From a virus, in IMG/VR virus record IMGVR_UViG_3300031673_011814, positions 1 through 24,563 of that record: a DNA stretch of 24,563 nt, one strand, 5' to 3'. Under the pieces are notes generated by a model. That model searched no databases. It was given only the letters and a program-made list of their open reading frames with translations, and was not told the origin of the DNA. The position numbers and the translations under genes were made by a program. Each line of letters starts with the position of its first letter. Within the stretch, counting starts at the first letter, position 1. Positions 14,039-20,503 of the stretch are shown here, piece by piece.

Positions 14039-14359
14039 TTAGTATGAAAAAGATGTAGCTTTATCATCCTTAAATTCTATTTTTAAAAGTGTAACGGTGT
14101 CTTGGTATGTATAAATCCATAAACTATCATTACTCTTCTTTTTATCCGGCTTGCCTATCATTTTAGTAAGTAACTCTTTAGGCAAACCAAGTTCAATGTT
14201 ATTATTTTTAAACGCATAAATTTCTCTCTCAGAATACTTATCTTCGTTTCTTTCAATGTATTCAACACGTTTCTTTAAATCCCAACCTCTCTGAAACAAA
14301 AACCTACTTTCAGCACAACCTGACATTAATAAACATATCAACAGTATAATGTAAACCAT
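14039..14359 (-). CDS. BamE/SmpA-like lipoprotein
   Basis: 106 aa. Signal sequence with lipobox LMSGC (Cys at residue 15). The mature part contains GLPKELLTKMIGKPDKK, then LWIYTYQDTVTLLKIEF and DDKATSFSY, the pattern of the small alpha-beta BamE/SmpA fold: a G-P turn after the helix and a three-strand sheet. BamE proteins sit on the inner face of the outer membrane and assist outer-membrane protein assembly. GGGAGGG precedes the ATG. Weak sequence similarity; the lipoprotein call is firm, the fold call moderate. Confidence 0.65.
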   Translation of the reverse strand: MVYIILLICLLMSGCAESRFLFQRGWDLKKRVEYIERNEDKYSEREIYAFKNNNIELGLPKELLTKMIGKPDKKKSNDSLWIYTYQDTVTLLKIEFKDDKATSFSY

Positions 14360-14386
14360 AATGGAACCCTCCCACTATAGTTTATA

Positions 14387-15124
14387 TTAACTCATTTTTT
14401 CTATACATGCATAATATTCTCGAAGGCAATTACCACAATGTCTACAAGCTGTAACCCCTCTCTCCCCCTCAATTTTCCCACATGAGTAAACCCATTTATT
14501 ATCCTTGTACTTATTCATTATAGTTTCCCATGCATCAGTCGTAATTGCACAATATGTATTTGTAGTTCTCTTACGAGTGACATAAGTTTTCAACTTACGT
14601 GCTTCTGAATCTGGTATATCACTTACAAAATATGCCATAAACGTAAGTACGATAGGAATTTCTTTTTCAGAATAATGTTCTACTACTTTATCAACTAAAT
14701 CTAAATTCCATGTATTGACCCGCACTCTAACAAACATCAAATTTGTTGGTATCTCTTTGAGTAACGTAACACATTTTATATTATCAGTACTCTTACCCGG
14801 ATTTACTGTCAATACAACAGGTGCATCAAATTTTTCCAAATTTGTTCCAATGGATGTGTTGTAAAATTTATTTAGATACTTACTTACACTTCCCATCACC
14901 ATTTCTTGTTTGTTGTTGCTGTCGTTTCCATCGTTTACCCTAACAATTTTATTCTGAGCTTCTACCAACGATGGCATGTTTGGTATATTATCTTCCAATG
15001 GTTCCAAGTAAGAACGCCCCGATTGAAAAAAACAATCTTCACAATTAATGGGACACGTTGTCTTATGCGGAATACAACAAATTATCCCGCTACCTTTTGT
15101 TTTTGGATTTTCTATATATGTCAT
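14387..15124 (-). CDS. Radical SAM enzyme of a phage-type family
   Basis: 245 aa. TTCPINCEDCFF carries the C-x3-C-x2-C cluster motif (C24, C28, C31) that binds the catalytic [4Fe-4S] with S-adenosylmethionine. Strands VVLTVNPGKS, LMFVRVRVNTW and IPIVLTFMAY fit the partial TIM barrel. A second Cys group near the C-terminus (C215, C227, C230, C233, C240) suggests an auxiliary cluster, like SPASM-type enzymes. Substrate unknown. It overlaps the upstream 89-aa gene by 4 nt (ATGA), which together with a 48-aa zinc ribbon and NADAR makes a likely four-gene unit. Confidence 0.8.
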   Translation of the reverse strand: MTYIENPKTKGSGIICCIPHKTTCPINCEDCFFQSGRSYLEPLEDNIPNMPSLVEAQNKIVRVNDGNDSNNKQEMVMGSVSKYLNKFYNTSIGTNLEKFDAPVVLTVNPGKSTDNIKCVTLLKEIPTNLMFVRVRVNTWNLDLVDKVVEHYSEKEIPIVLTFMAYFVSDIPDSEARKLKTYVTRKRTTNTYCAITTDAWETIMNKYKDNKWVYSCGKIEGERGVTACRHCGNCLREYYACIEKMS

Positions 15125-15390
15125 GTTCTATCTCCATATCTGTTCTTTATGATTTTTGTAGTCCCGTCTGTGTAAACTATAATTACAAGAGCTGCAACAT
15201 CGAATTCTTCACATGAATAACTTAATTTGTAATGGAGACATCCTTTCGGAACTCCTGTAAATATCAACGTCTTTCCGTCAATATACTTCGTTATTTGGTT
15301 GGTGGTTCTATCGTCATTCCTTACATGGAATCTTCTTCGCACAATGTTCCCATTCCTCATTAACTCAGCATCATTAACTTTTTCCATCAT
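15121..15390 (-). CDS. 89-aa protein coupled to the radical SAM gene
   Basis: Starts MMEKVNDAEL; I chose 15390 because GAGAG lies a few nt upstream and it follows the zinc-ribbon stop directly, while an extension to 15462 would run back through that gene. The sequence is mostly beta-like (KTLIFTGVPKGCLHYKLSY, VAALVIIVYTDG). It could be the substrate or a partner of the radical SAM enzyme, whose gene it overlaps by 4 nt, but no family is recognised. Confidence 0.6.
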   Translation of the reverse strand: MMEKVNDAELMRNGNIVRRRFHVRNDDRTTNQITKYIDGKTLIFTGVPKGCLHYKLSYSCEEFDVAALVIIVYTDGTTKIIKNRYGDRT

Positions 15391-15400
15391 GGTAATTCTC

Positions 15401-15547
15401 TCATGCCTTAACTTTAAAATCCTTTTTACACTTATCACATAACGCATCAATAAACCCATCAATTATCAGTCTCATTCCTTGAAACTGATGGAACCATAAT
15501 CTCTCTTTACAGTCAGGGCATTTTAGGGTGTTTTTTCTTAATTTCAT
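15401..15547 (-). CDS. 48-aa zinc-ribbon protein
   Basis: MKLRKNTLKCPDCKERLWF and later ALCDKCKKDF give two CxxC pairs (C10, C13, C37, C40), a small zinc ribbon. It starts 2 nt after the NADAR stop and ends 10 nt before the next start, so it fits an operon. Function unknown; possibly nucleic-acid or protein binding. Confidence 0.6.
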   Translation of the reverse strand: MKLRKNTLKCPDCKERLWFHQFQGMRLIIDGFIDALCDKCKKDFKVKA

Positions 15548-15549
15548 CT

Positions 15550-15996
15550 CTACTTTAATTTCTCCCTAATTTTCATTAAACGACTGACAAATTCTTGCTC
15601 AGTGAGAATCGTATCATTTGGTTTTTTTGTTCCAATGTGGTGCGTTAGAACAGCGTTTCCAGTGGCCAATAAGGCTGCTCTGGCCTTTTTATTTTGTTTG
15701 AATAGTTCTTCATATGCTTCATCTAAAATGGCTTGATACACCTGAGAATGTCTGTCAATGGGATTGCCTAACATCCATAAGATTTGCTTTCTTTTCCAAT
15801 TCTTCTTGCTTCCTTTTTCCTTGGCCATTCTTCCAACTAACGAAAACATATGCAATTGCATATCAGGATTTTTGTACTTCAAACCCTGCAAAAAACCCTC
15901 CATCGAATTAACTGGATGACCACGAAATATAAAAGGGTGGGGAGCAAAATTGCTCAACGCATTAGCGGGATATTTTTTTCTTGAATGAACATCCAT
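15550..15996 (-). CDS. NADAR-domain protein
   Basis: 148 aa, one NADAR domain end to end. The core ALSNFAPHPFIFRGHPVNS followed by MEGFLQGLKYKN matches the N-terminal signature (LSNF, G, S-x-E, Q-x-x-K), and the C-terminal AVLTHHIGTKKPNDTILTEQEF matches the terminal motif. NADAR proteins handle ADP-ribose linkages; some are antitoxins removing ADP-ribose from DNA guanine or act in NAD-related conflict. Its presence near a PARP gene suggests an ADP-ribose writer/eraser relationship (inference). It starts 5 nt after a late-type motif. Confidence 0.85.
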   Translation of the reverse strand: MDVHSRKKYPANALSNFAPHPFIFRGHPVNSMEGFLQGLKYKNPDMQLHMFSLVGRMAKEKGSKKNWKRKQILWMLGNPIDRHSQVYQAILDEAYEELFKQNKKARAALLATGNAVLTHHIGTKKPNDTILTEQEFVSRLMKIREKLK

Positions 15997-16001
15997 GCAA
16001 G

Positions 16002-16016
16002 AAATATAAAATATTA
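16002..16016 (-). promoter_or_regulatory. Late-type promoter motif before NADAR
   Basis: TAATATTTTATATTT on the minus strand, ending 5 nt before the ATG at 15996. Confidence 0.5.
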
Positions 16017-16038
16017 ATAAAAAAATAGTTAGACTATT

Positions 16039-17778
16039 TTATCCTAATATCAATAATTTGTTAGGTCTTTTTGAGTCTGTTCTACCTATAATTTTTCCAT
16101 TTTTATAGTTCACCTTGAAACGACAAGTTTTACGCATTTCTTGAAGTGCCGGGGGATAAGGACATAATTTTTCATCGTACCTTTCGAGTTCATTCCTACA
16201 CATTGTATCAACTACCTTATCAGCAGCTTCCAATATAGAATCAACACTATCGTCCTTAATATCAAACCGCTCTAATAAGTAATCCTTAAACTCAAGTTTA
16301 CCACCGCTACTGGTATATTCCATCCAACGCCACCAATATCTATACAGGATTTGTTCAGATGGCTTTACACCACTACAATGAATACCTAAGCACTTACTAA
16401 TCCCAACTTTTGGTTTCAAAACGTTCCAATCAAATTTCATAATTTCAAATGTTGTTGACATCACAAATTTTAGACCAATTTTAGGAACTACGTAATGTTC
16501 TGAATGCCTATGGGATTTTACATCTTTTTTACGGTGTTCCAAATCACCCCATAAATTTGCGTAATAATATGCAATTGGGCCACCGTGATGCATTTCTTCT
16601 TTAATTTGAAATATTGAATGTTCTCCTTCGGTACACGCTACATTATCTAAATCCCATTTTAATATCCAAGTTTTGGTACATAAGTTCAAAGCATAATTAT
16701 AGTAGTCAGCTAGAGTTGCTTCATTTTTCTGGATATCCTTATTAAAACTATATAGCTTAACATTTACATTGGGATACGTTTTAATAAACCTGTTGATCTC
16801 AGCTATTGTATTATCAGTTGATAAATTATCTACAATAATTATTTCATCGACAAGATCCTTAATAGATTCCAAACTTACAAAAGCAAATGTTTCTTCATTT
16901 TTTACCCTCACCATAGCAGATATTTCAGTAGAAATTGAAAATTTTGCCAGAGATGTTTTAAAGAAATGACGTACACCATTTTTTCTTGGTAATTTTTCCT
17001 TTAATTCGGTTCTAAGTATGTTTTTAACTTTTTTAGTTCCAAGATTTGGAATGTCTGTACATAACCGCCTAAAATAACTTTCCACTTTTGCCCTGCTATT
17101 CCATGCTCTAGCTAAAATAGCATTTCCATACGTCTGACTTATACCCGCTTCATGTCTTCTGTAAAAATAAATATATCTGTTGATATATCTTAACTTTGTA
17201 ACTTCCTCCAATTTATATGTTAGCATCCTATCAACGCATTTTTTATATTTAGGATCAATACCACCTGACTTATCATAGGCTTCCCTTGTATAAGTAGTAA
17301 AATGACTTACACTCTGGTGAATTTGAAGAGCTGACTTGCCTTCCGGTATTTTTCTACTGAATCCTTTTGATATAATATTTAAACGTTCATCGCAATCATA
17401 AAAATTACTGTAAATCATACCATATTCAGGAGTATTTTTATAAGCTTTCAATATTATTTTTACAGCATCATTACGGAGTGCATCATCAGAATCAAGTCTC
17501 CCTAATATATCACCAGATGAGTTATCAATGGCAGTAATTACGGAAGCAGCACATCCTTTATTTTCTCCGTGCTCAACAAGTTTGATGCGATTATCCTTCA
17601 AATAATGCTTGATTATCTTTACGGAATTATCAGTAGAACCATCATCTACAATTACTAATTCCCAATGTGGACTCGTTTGCTTTATGACACTTTCAATCGC
17701 CTGTCTAATATATTCAGCACGGTTATAATTCGCCATCAAAATGGAAAGTTTTTGGGGGGCGGTTGAATTATTGTTCAT
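16039..17778 (-). CDS. Two-domain glycosyltransferase (GT2 plus second GT-A)
   Basis: 579 aa. Residues about 8-260 are a family-2 glycosyltransferase: SILMANYNRAEYIRQAIESV, LVIVDDGSTDNS and DILGRLDSDD with the metal-binding DxD. Residues about 285-460 form a second GT-A-like domain with EISAMVRVKNEE, EIIIVDNLSTDNT and ILKWDLDN (D-x-D). No membrane segments, so it is probably a soluble enzyme adding two sugars or making a repeating glycan, perhaps on a phage protein, DNA base or host surface. Starts 6 nt after a late-type motif. The final 110 residues are not recognised. Confidence 0.85.
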   Translation of the reverse strand: MNNNSTAPQKLSILMANYNRAEYIRQAIESVIKQTSPHWELVIVDDGSTDNSVKIIKHYLKDNRIKLVEHGENKGCAASVITAIDNSSGDILGRLDSDDALRNDAVKIILKAYKNTPEYGMIYSNFYDCDERLNIISKGFSRKIPEGKSALQIHQSVSHFTTYTREAYDKSGGIDPKYKKCVDRMLTYKLEEVTKLRYINRYIYFYRRHEAGISQTYGNAILARAWNSRAKVESYFRRLCTDIPNLGTKKVKNILRTELKEKLPRKNGVRHFFKTSLAKFSISTEISAMVRVKNEETFAFVSLESIKDLVDEIIIVDNLSTDNTIAEINRFIKTYPNVNVKLYSFNKDIQKNEATLADYYNYALNLCTKTWILKWDLDNVACTEGEHSIFQIKEEMHHGGPIAYYYANLWGDLEHRKKDVKSHRHSEHYVVPKIGLKFVMSTTFEIMKFDWNVLKPKVGISKCLGIHCSGVKPSEQILYRYWWRWMEYTSSGGKLEFKDYLLERFDIKDDSVDSILEAADKVVDTMCRNELERYDEKLCPYPPALQEMRKTCRFKVNYKNGKIIGRTDSKRPNKLLILG

Positions 17779-17784
17779 TAAACC

Positions 17785-17798
17785 AAATATAAATTATT
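17785..17798 (-). promoter_or_regulatory. Late-type promoter motif before the glycosyltransferase
   Basis: TAATAATTTATATTT on the minus strand, ending 6 nt before the ATG at 17778. Confidence 0.55.
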
Positions 17799-17827
17799 AA
17801 TAATAAAACATTTAAAAAAACTTATAT

Positions 17828-17857
17828 TTCAAGTGTAAATATTATAATTTACTTGAA
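17828..17857. repeat. Inverted repeat in the 17779-17984 gap
   Basis: TTCAAG-TG-TAAAT and ATTTA-CTTGAA form an imperfect stem with a 2-nt bulge. The surrounding 205-nt gap has runs of A and T and only ORFs under 26 codons, one of them a GTG ORF at about 17890-17965 that I do not call. Confidence 0.4.
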
Positions 17858-17984
17858 CAATATATTGTAGAAAGCGCAGCTTTTTTTTTACAAAACTTTT
17901 GACAATTCATCCATCATATATGCCAATGGGGCAAATAATTTTAAGGGACATTTTTTTTTCACCTTAAATTTTACATTAATGTTC

Positions 17985-18188
17985 CTATTGTTTTCCACCA
18001 TTATATGCTTCTTTAGATTCCGGGGATAGACATTCATAACAGACAGCAGGAGATGTTGGGGAATTGTATGCTGGAATTAAATCATAATCGACTTTTTTAC
18101 CACACTGCATACAGTGGCCTTCTTTGTATTCATCGACCATTCGCTCAATCTGAGCTTCCATTATTTCTATTGGATCAGGAATTTCCAT
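17985..18188 (-). CDS. 67-aa zinc-finger-like protein
   Basis: An acidic helical N-terminus (MEIPDPIEIMEAQIERMV) is followed by CMQC (near residue 26) and CYEC (near 54), giving a four-Cys zinc site resembling TraR/DksA-type small phage zinc fingers in layout. It starts right after an AT-rich motif (TAATAATTATTTATGG). No specific function can be assigned. Confidence 0.6.
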   Translation of the reverse strand: MEIPDPIEIMEAQIERMVDEYKEGHCMQCGKKVDYDLIPAYNSPTSPAVCYECLSPESKEAYNGGKQ

Positions 18189-18229
18189 AAATAATTATTA
18201 TCCCTAACTTTTAAGATTTTTGGATGAAC

Positions 18230-18430
18230 TTAAAACTCATTGATCAATTCGTTTTCTTCCATCATACTTTCAAAGCTGTTAATCAAAGATATGGCTTTGC
18301 TTAGTTCTACCAATTGTTTCTCATCGGCCAATATTTCCTTTGGGCGAATTCTTCCACCGTTAAAAAGATCATAATGAAAACCATCACTACTACCTTGTGG
18401 TTCTACGTTTTCTTTTAATTTCCATTCCAT
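18230..18430 (-). CDS. 66-aa protein of unknown function
   Basis: Starts MEWKLKENVEPQGSSDGF; mainly polar with a C-terminal helix (LVELSKAISLINSFESMM). An AGGAG site 6 nt upstream fixes the start and directly follows a late-type motif. No family recognised. Confidence 0.6.
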   Translation of the reverse strand: MEWKLKENVEPQGSSDGFHYDLFNGGRIRPKEILADEKQLVELSKAISLINSFESMMEENELINEF

Positions 18431-18440
18431 TTTTTCTCCT

Positions 18441-18455
18441 AAATATAAATTATTT
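18441..18455 (-). promoter_or_regulatory. Late-type promoter motif
   Basis: GAAATAATTTATATTT on the minus strand, overlapping the 3' end of the 69-aa membrane protein gene. Here an AGGAG site lies between the motif and the ATG at 18430, so spacing is 10 nt. Confidence 0.5.
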
Positions 18456-18659
18456 CCTAAAAATAAAATAGAAGATGTGTCTAAGACCTACAATAAAACA
18501 AACAGGATTTGTTATCAACGTTGCCCAATCTCTCCAACTATCCCAATCCCTTGTTCCTTTTATTATGGAGTCTATTTGTGGTGGGAGTGAAAAGGCAGCA
18601 ATTATAAACGCCAGCATTATAATCGTCACGAAGAAAGGATTTTTATATACAGGGATCAT
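18450..18659 (-). CDS. 69-aa two-span membrane protein
   Basis: Helices at about residues 8-26 and 46-66 with a short loop containing IKGTRDWDSWRDW. An AGGTAAG site lies just upstream of the ATG. It follows the 49-aa ORF at 18670-18819 closely and shares its transcription direction. Small two-span phage membrane proteins include holin-like and superinfection-exclusion proteins; nothing here decides between these. Confidence 0.55.
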   Translation of the reverse strand: MIPVYKNPFFVTIIMLAFIIAAFSLPPQIDSIIKGTRDWDSWRDWATLITNPVCFIVGLRHIFYFIFRK

Positions 18660-18669
18660 TTCTTACCTG

Positions 18670-18819
18670 CTAGAAAGTTTTATCATCTTTTTTAAACTGT
18701 TCAAACGATATACTTTTATCACCTTGCCAGAATTTACCAAATACTTCTTTATCTGTGGGATGTGTAGCAGGAAGAGAACTAAGATTTAAAGGAAATATCT
18801 GCATAAAATGAGCTTGTCA
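18670..18819 (-). CDS. 49-aa protein of unknown function
   Basis: Starts MTSSFYADISFKSSSLPATH and contains DKEVFGKFWQGDKSISFEQF. A TTAAGAG ribosome site lies 4 nt upstream, and spacing to both neighbours is short (about 6-10 nt), as expected for a phage operon. No family recognised. Confidence 0.5.
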
Positions 18820-18825
18820 TTGACT

Positions 18826-18900
18826 CTTAATATCTGCATTTACAAAGGATATACTAACAAGTCTATACCCTTCCATTTTTGAACCTATACACCCATTCAT
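18826..18900 (-). CDS. 24-aa possible peptide
   Basis: ATG lies one base after the stop of the 59-aa gene (TGA-A-ATG), so re-initiation is possible. The product would be MNGCIGSKMEGYRLVSISFV plus four residues. No independent evidence for translation. Confidence 0.25.
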
Positions 18901-18901
18901 T

Positions 18902-19081
18902 TCATCCCTTTATCAACAAAGGTTTCCAACGTTCTTTTGGTATGATGATAGTAGTATCATTTTTATCAAGAAAACCCTCTTCATGCCAAGTTGGTAATAA
19001 TGTGTCCGGGTTCCATCCAGCCTTACAATATAACCATCCCATTTTTTCAGCTAATGCTATTTTTTCTTCTTTAGAAGCCAT
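18902..19081 (-). CDS. 59-aa protein of unknown function
   Basis: Opens MASKEEKIALAEKMGWLY and continues CKAGWNPD; three Trp-containing segments and a C-terminal IIIPKERWKPLLIKG. The style (charged helix, then a W-x-P-rich part) resembles small phage proteins with an ABA-sandwich-like fold, but I cannot confirm that. It starts 6 nt after a late-type motif, which supports this start. Confidence 0.6.
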   Translation of the reverse strand: MASKEEKIALAEKMGWLYCKAGWNPDTLLPTWHEEGFLDKNDTTIIIPKERWKPLLIKG

Positions 19082-19087
19082 CGCATT

Positions 19088-19102
19088 AAATATAAAATAT
19101 TT
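19088..19102 (-). promoter_or_regulatory. Late-type promoter motif
   Basis: AAATATTTTATATTT on the minus strand, ending 6 nt before the ATG at 19081. Confidence 0.5.
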
Positions 19103-19123
19103 TTAAATTAATGGGGATAAGAT

Positions 19124-19483
19124 TTACTCGTAGAAATCTACCGCACCAATTAACATATCCGTTACCCCTTCAGTTTCTTCATAATACTTAGTGCTCTTTG
19201 AACACGCTTGTTTAGTATCTCCACGTTGAGCATGAATTTTTACTGCCCATTCAACTTTTTCACCCCATTTCCACTTTATAAAAGGATCAGATAAAACAGA
19301 CACTCCATAATATGTGTGTAAATACTTGCAGTCACCGTTGTAAGTTCTAAATATAATTTTTTTAAAATACGAGTCTTTAATAATATCCCTCTTACCACAG
19401 GAACTGAACTGTTCAATTAATCTTGAAAAGATTTGATCGATGCAGAATTCTAGGATTTGATGCTTAAGGAAAATTTTAATCAT
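19124..19483 (-). CDS. Dispersed member of the LKH/NF array family
   Basis: 119 aa. The first 26 residues align without gaps to the array proteins at 21197-24492: MIKIFLKHQILEFCID ending in ..EQF, with the invariant L6-K7-H8, E12, I15 and F26. The rest is different, containing SYFKKIIFRTYNGD and ending AVDFYE, which resembles the VDF-type tail of other members. It is about 1.7 kb from the array and lies after a 71-aa Cys-rich gene, so it was probably separated by insertion of tRNAs and small genes. Function unknown. Confidence 0.75.
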   Translation of the reverse strand: MIKIFLKHQILEFCIDQIFSRLIEQFSSCGKRDIIKDSYFKKIIFRTYNGDCKYLHTYYGVSVLSDPFIKWKWGEKVEWAVKIHAQRGDTKQACSKSTKYYEETEGVTDMLIGAVDFYE

Positions 19484-19491
19484 TAATAATA

Positions 19492-19707
19492 TTATAGTTT
19501 AATCGGATTGCTACTACATTTCTTTATATGTTTCAAAACTGCTAATTTAGTTTCTGAATGTTGTGTGGTATCCTCTACTATTTTTTCATTGCACCACGGA
19601 CATACACCATCACACATAAGTAGTTGAACGCCTGACGGTGCATGATAATAACCCTTTAGCGGTGTTGAACTTCCACAAAATTTACTACATGATTCACATT
19701 CTGGCAT
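19492..19707 (-). CDS. 71-aa Cys-rich zinc-binding-like protein
   Basis: Starts MPECESCSKFCG; has CDGVCPWC near residue 32 and KKCSS near the end, so about eight Cys and likely one or two zinc sites. It starts 6 nt after a late-type motif. The next gene (array-family member) begins 8 nt after its stop. Family not recognised. Confidence 0.6.
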   Translation of the reverse strand: MPECESCSKFCGSSTPLKGYYHAPSGVQLLMCDGVCPWCNEKIVEDTTQHSETKLAVLKHIKKCSSNPIKL

Positions 19708-19712
19708 AACGA

Positions 19713-19727
19713 TAATATAAATTATTA
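19713..19727 (-). promoter_or_regulatory. Late-type promoter motif
   Basis: ATAATAATTTATATTA on the minus strand, ending about 6 nt before the ATG at 19707. Confidence 0.5.
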
Positions 19728-19740
19728 TATTCTAATAAGT

Positions 19741-19756
19741 GCTCGTCTTTCCGAGC
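19741..19756. other. Small hairpin
   Basis: GCTCG, a 6-nt loop and CGAGC just upstream of the late-type motif. No T run follows, so it is not a clear terminator. Confidence 0.35.
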
Positions 19757-19798
19757 TGCCATTACCACTATAAGGGTAGATAAGCTCCCCCGATCATT

Positions 19799-19885
19799 TT
19801 AATTTTTTTCCCGTAAATTATCTCCCAGTATGGTAGAAATAGTTTCTAATAATTCCTTAGCTAGATCATCTCTTCCCGTGAACAT
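19799..19885 (-). CDS. 28-aa peptide
   Basis: Starts MFTGRDDLAKELLETIST, a single acidic helix. GGAGATAT lies 5 nt upstream, inside the end of the 87-aa gene, and the ORF overlaps that gene by 20 nt. Good ribosome site but very short. Confidence 0.4.
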   Translation of the reverse strand: MFTGRDDLAKELLETISTILGDNLREKN

Positions 19886-20129
19886 TTATATCTCCTATTT
19901 CCATATCAACGGTTTGTATTTTTGTATGAAAAAGCTTCGGGGGATCATAAGCAGTGCCACCAATAGTGTATTCACCGTCAGTCCAATCATACCACTCGTC
20001 TCCACCATCGCTTTTTACATTCTTTCTTCTTATCCACCAACCGAAGGAAACACCTACAATTTCCTTGAATCTTCGATAGAACTCTTTCGATGGCATCTTA
20101 CTACCGTCTAGTAGAACTTTTGTAGCCAT
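19866..20129 (-). CDS. 87-aa protein of unknown function
   Basis: Starts MATKVLLDGSKMPSKEFY; basic helical N-half, then DGGDEWYDWTDGEYTIGGT and a C-terminal beta-like stretch VDMEIGDINVHGKR. It starts 5 nt after a strong late-type motif. No family recognised. Confidence 0.6.
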   Translation of the reverse strand: MATKVLLDGSKMPSKEFYRRFKEIVGVSFGWWIRRKNVKSDGGDEWYDWTDGEYTIGGTAYDPPKLFHTKIQTVDMEIGDINVHGKR

Positions 20130-20134
20130 GCTCT

Positions 20135-20149
20135 AAATATAAATTATTT
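20135..20149 (-). promoter_or_regulatory. Late-type promoter motif
   Basis: AAATAATTTATATTT on the minus strand, ending 5 nt before the ATG at 20129. Identical core to the 3267-3281 site. Confidence 0.55.
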
Positions 20150-20152
20150 ATT

Positions 20153-20171
20153 GAAAAAAGTTATTCAACTT
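20153..20171 (-). terminator. Weak intrinsic terminator after the tRNA cluster
   Basis: On the minus strand AAGTT-GAAT-AACTT followed by a T run, just upstream of the late-type motif at 20135. A second palindrome (AACACATGTGTGTT, about 20186-20200) lies between it and the tRNA cluster. Confidence 0.4.
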
Positions 20172-20210
20172 ATTAGGGTATAACTAACACACATGTGTTA
20201 AAAATTAAGC

Positions 20211-20330
20211 TCTGGGGGTGGGCTACGATCCCACGACCTTCTGATTACTCTTGGAACTCCCCGAATCGAACGGGTTGCGCAAACCTGCTGTTCCCACAGT
20301 CAGACGCTACTACCAACTGAGCTACCCCAG
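20211..20330 (-). tRNA. tRNA with insertion in the anticodon loop
   Basis: 120 nt instead of about 73. The 5' part is CTGGGGT, a D-arm AGCTCAGTTGGTAGTAGC and the anticodon 5' stem TCTGA-CT. The 3' part is AA-TCAGA, variable AGGTC, T-arm GTGGG-ATCGTAG-CCCAC and acceptor CCCCAG-A. The roughly 50 nt between CT and AA contain GGAAC/GTTCC, GGTT/AACC and a second T-arm-like hairpin CCCG-TTCGATT-CGGG. The body looks like a Lys/Asn-type tRNA. The T-loop ATCGTAG lacks the usual TTC. Either an intron-like insertion, a fusion of two tRNA genes, or decay. Confidence 0.55.
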
Positions 20331-20341
20331 ATCAATTTTAA

Positions 20342-20412
20342 CTGGCACGGGAGGACTCGAACCTCCATAACAACCTTAACAGGGTAGCGTCCTACCATTG
20401 AACGACATGCCA
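20342..20412 (-). tRNA. tRNA-Asn(GTT)
   Basis: 71 nt. Acceptor TGGCATG/CGTGCCA with one G-T pair, D-arm with TTCAATGGTAGGA, anticodon loop CTGTTAA giving GTT, T-arm GGAGG-TTCGAGT-CCTCC, discriminator G. CCA is not encoded. Confidence 0.9.
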
Positions 20413-20422
20413 TCGTATAAAG

Positions 20423-20495
20423 TAGCGGTGGGGGGAATCGAACCCGCCTCACACAGTTTGAAGGACTGTGAGCCTAACCGTTAGCCGACACCGCC
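20423..20495 (-). tRNA. tRNA, anticodon read as TTC (Glu) with C33
   Basis: 73 nt. Acceptor GGCGGTG/CACCGCT (first pair G-T), D-arm GGCTAACGGTTAGGC, anticodon stem ACAGT/ACTGT, T-arm with TTCGATT, discriminator A, no CCA. The 7-nt loop is CCTTCAA, which places C at position 33, where U is nearly universal, and TTC as anticodon. The identity is therefore tentative. Confidence 0.75.
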
Positions 20496-20503
20496 ATAAT
20501 TTT

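Noticed and set aside
17890-17965. GTG-initiated 25-codon ORF with a Lys run
   Set aside because: The ribosome site is too close to the GTG, and the competing ATG after the A run gives only 14 codons.
18661-18803. Alternative ORF starting MQIFPLNLVLFLL in another frame
   Set aside because: It overlaps the 49-aa ORF at 18670-18819, which has a ribosome site and more typical composition.
19708-19780. 22-codon ORF MAARKDEHLL running into the 71-aa gene
   Set aside because: It reads through the hairpin and late-type motif and has no ribosome site.
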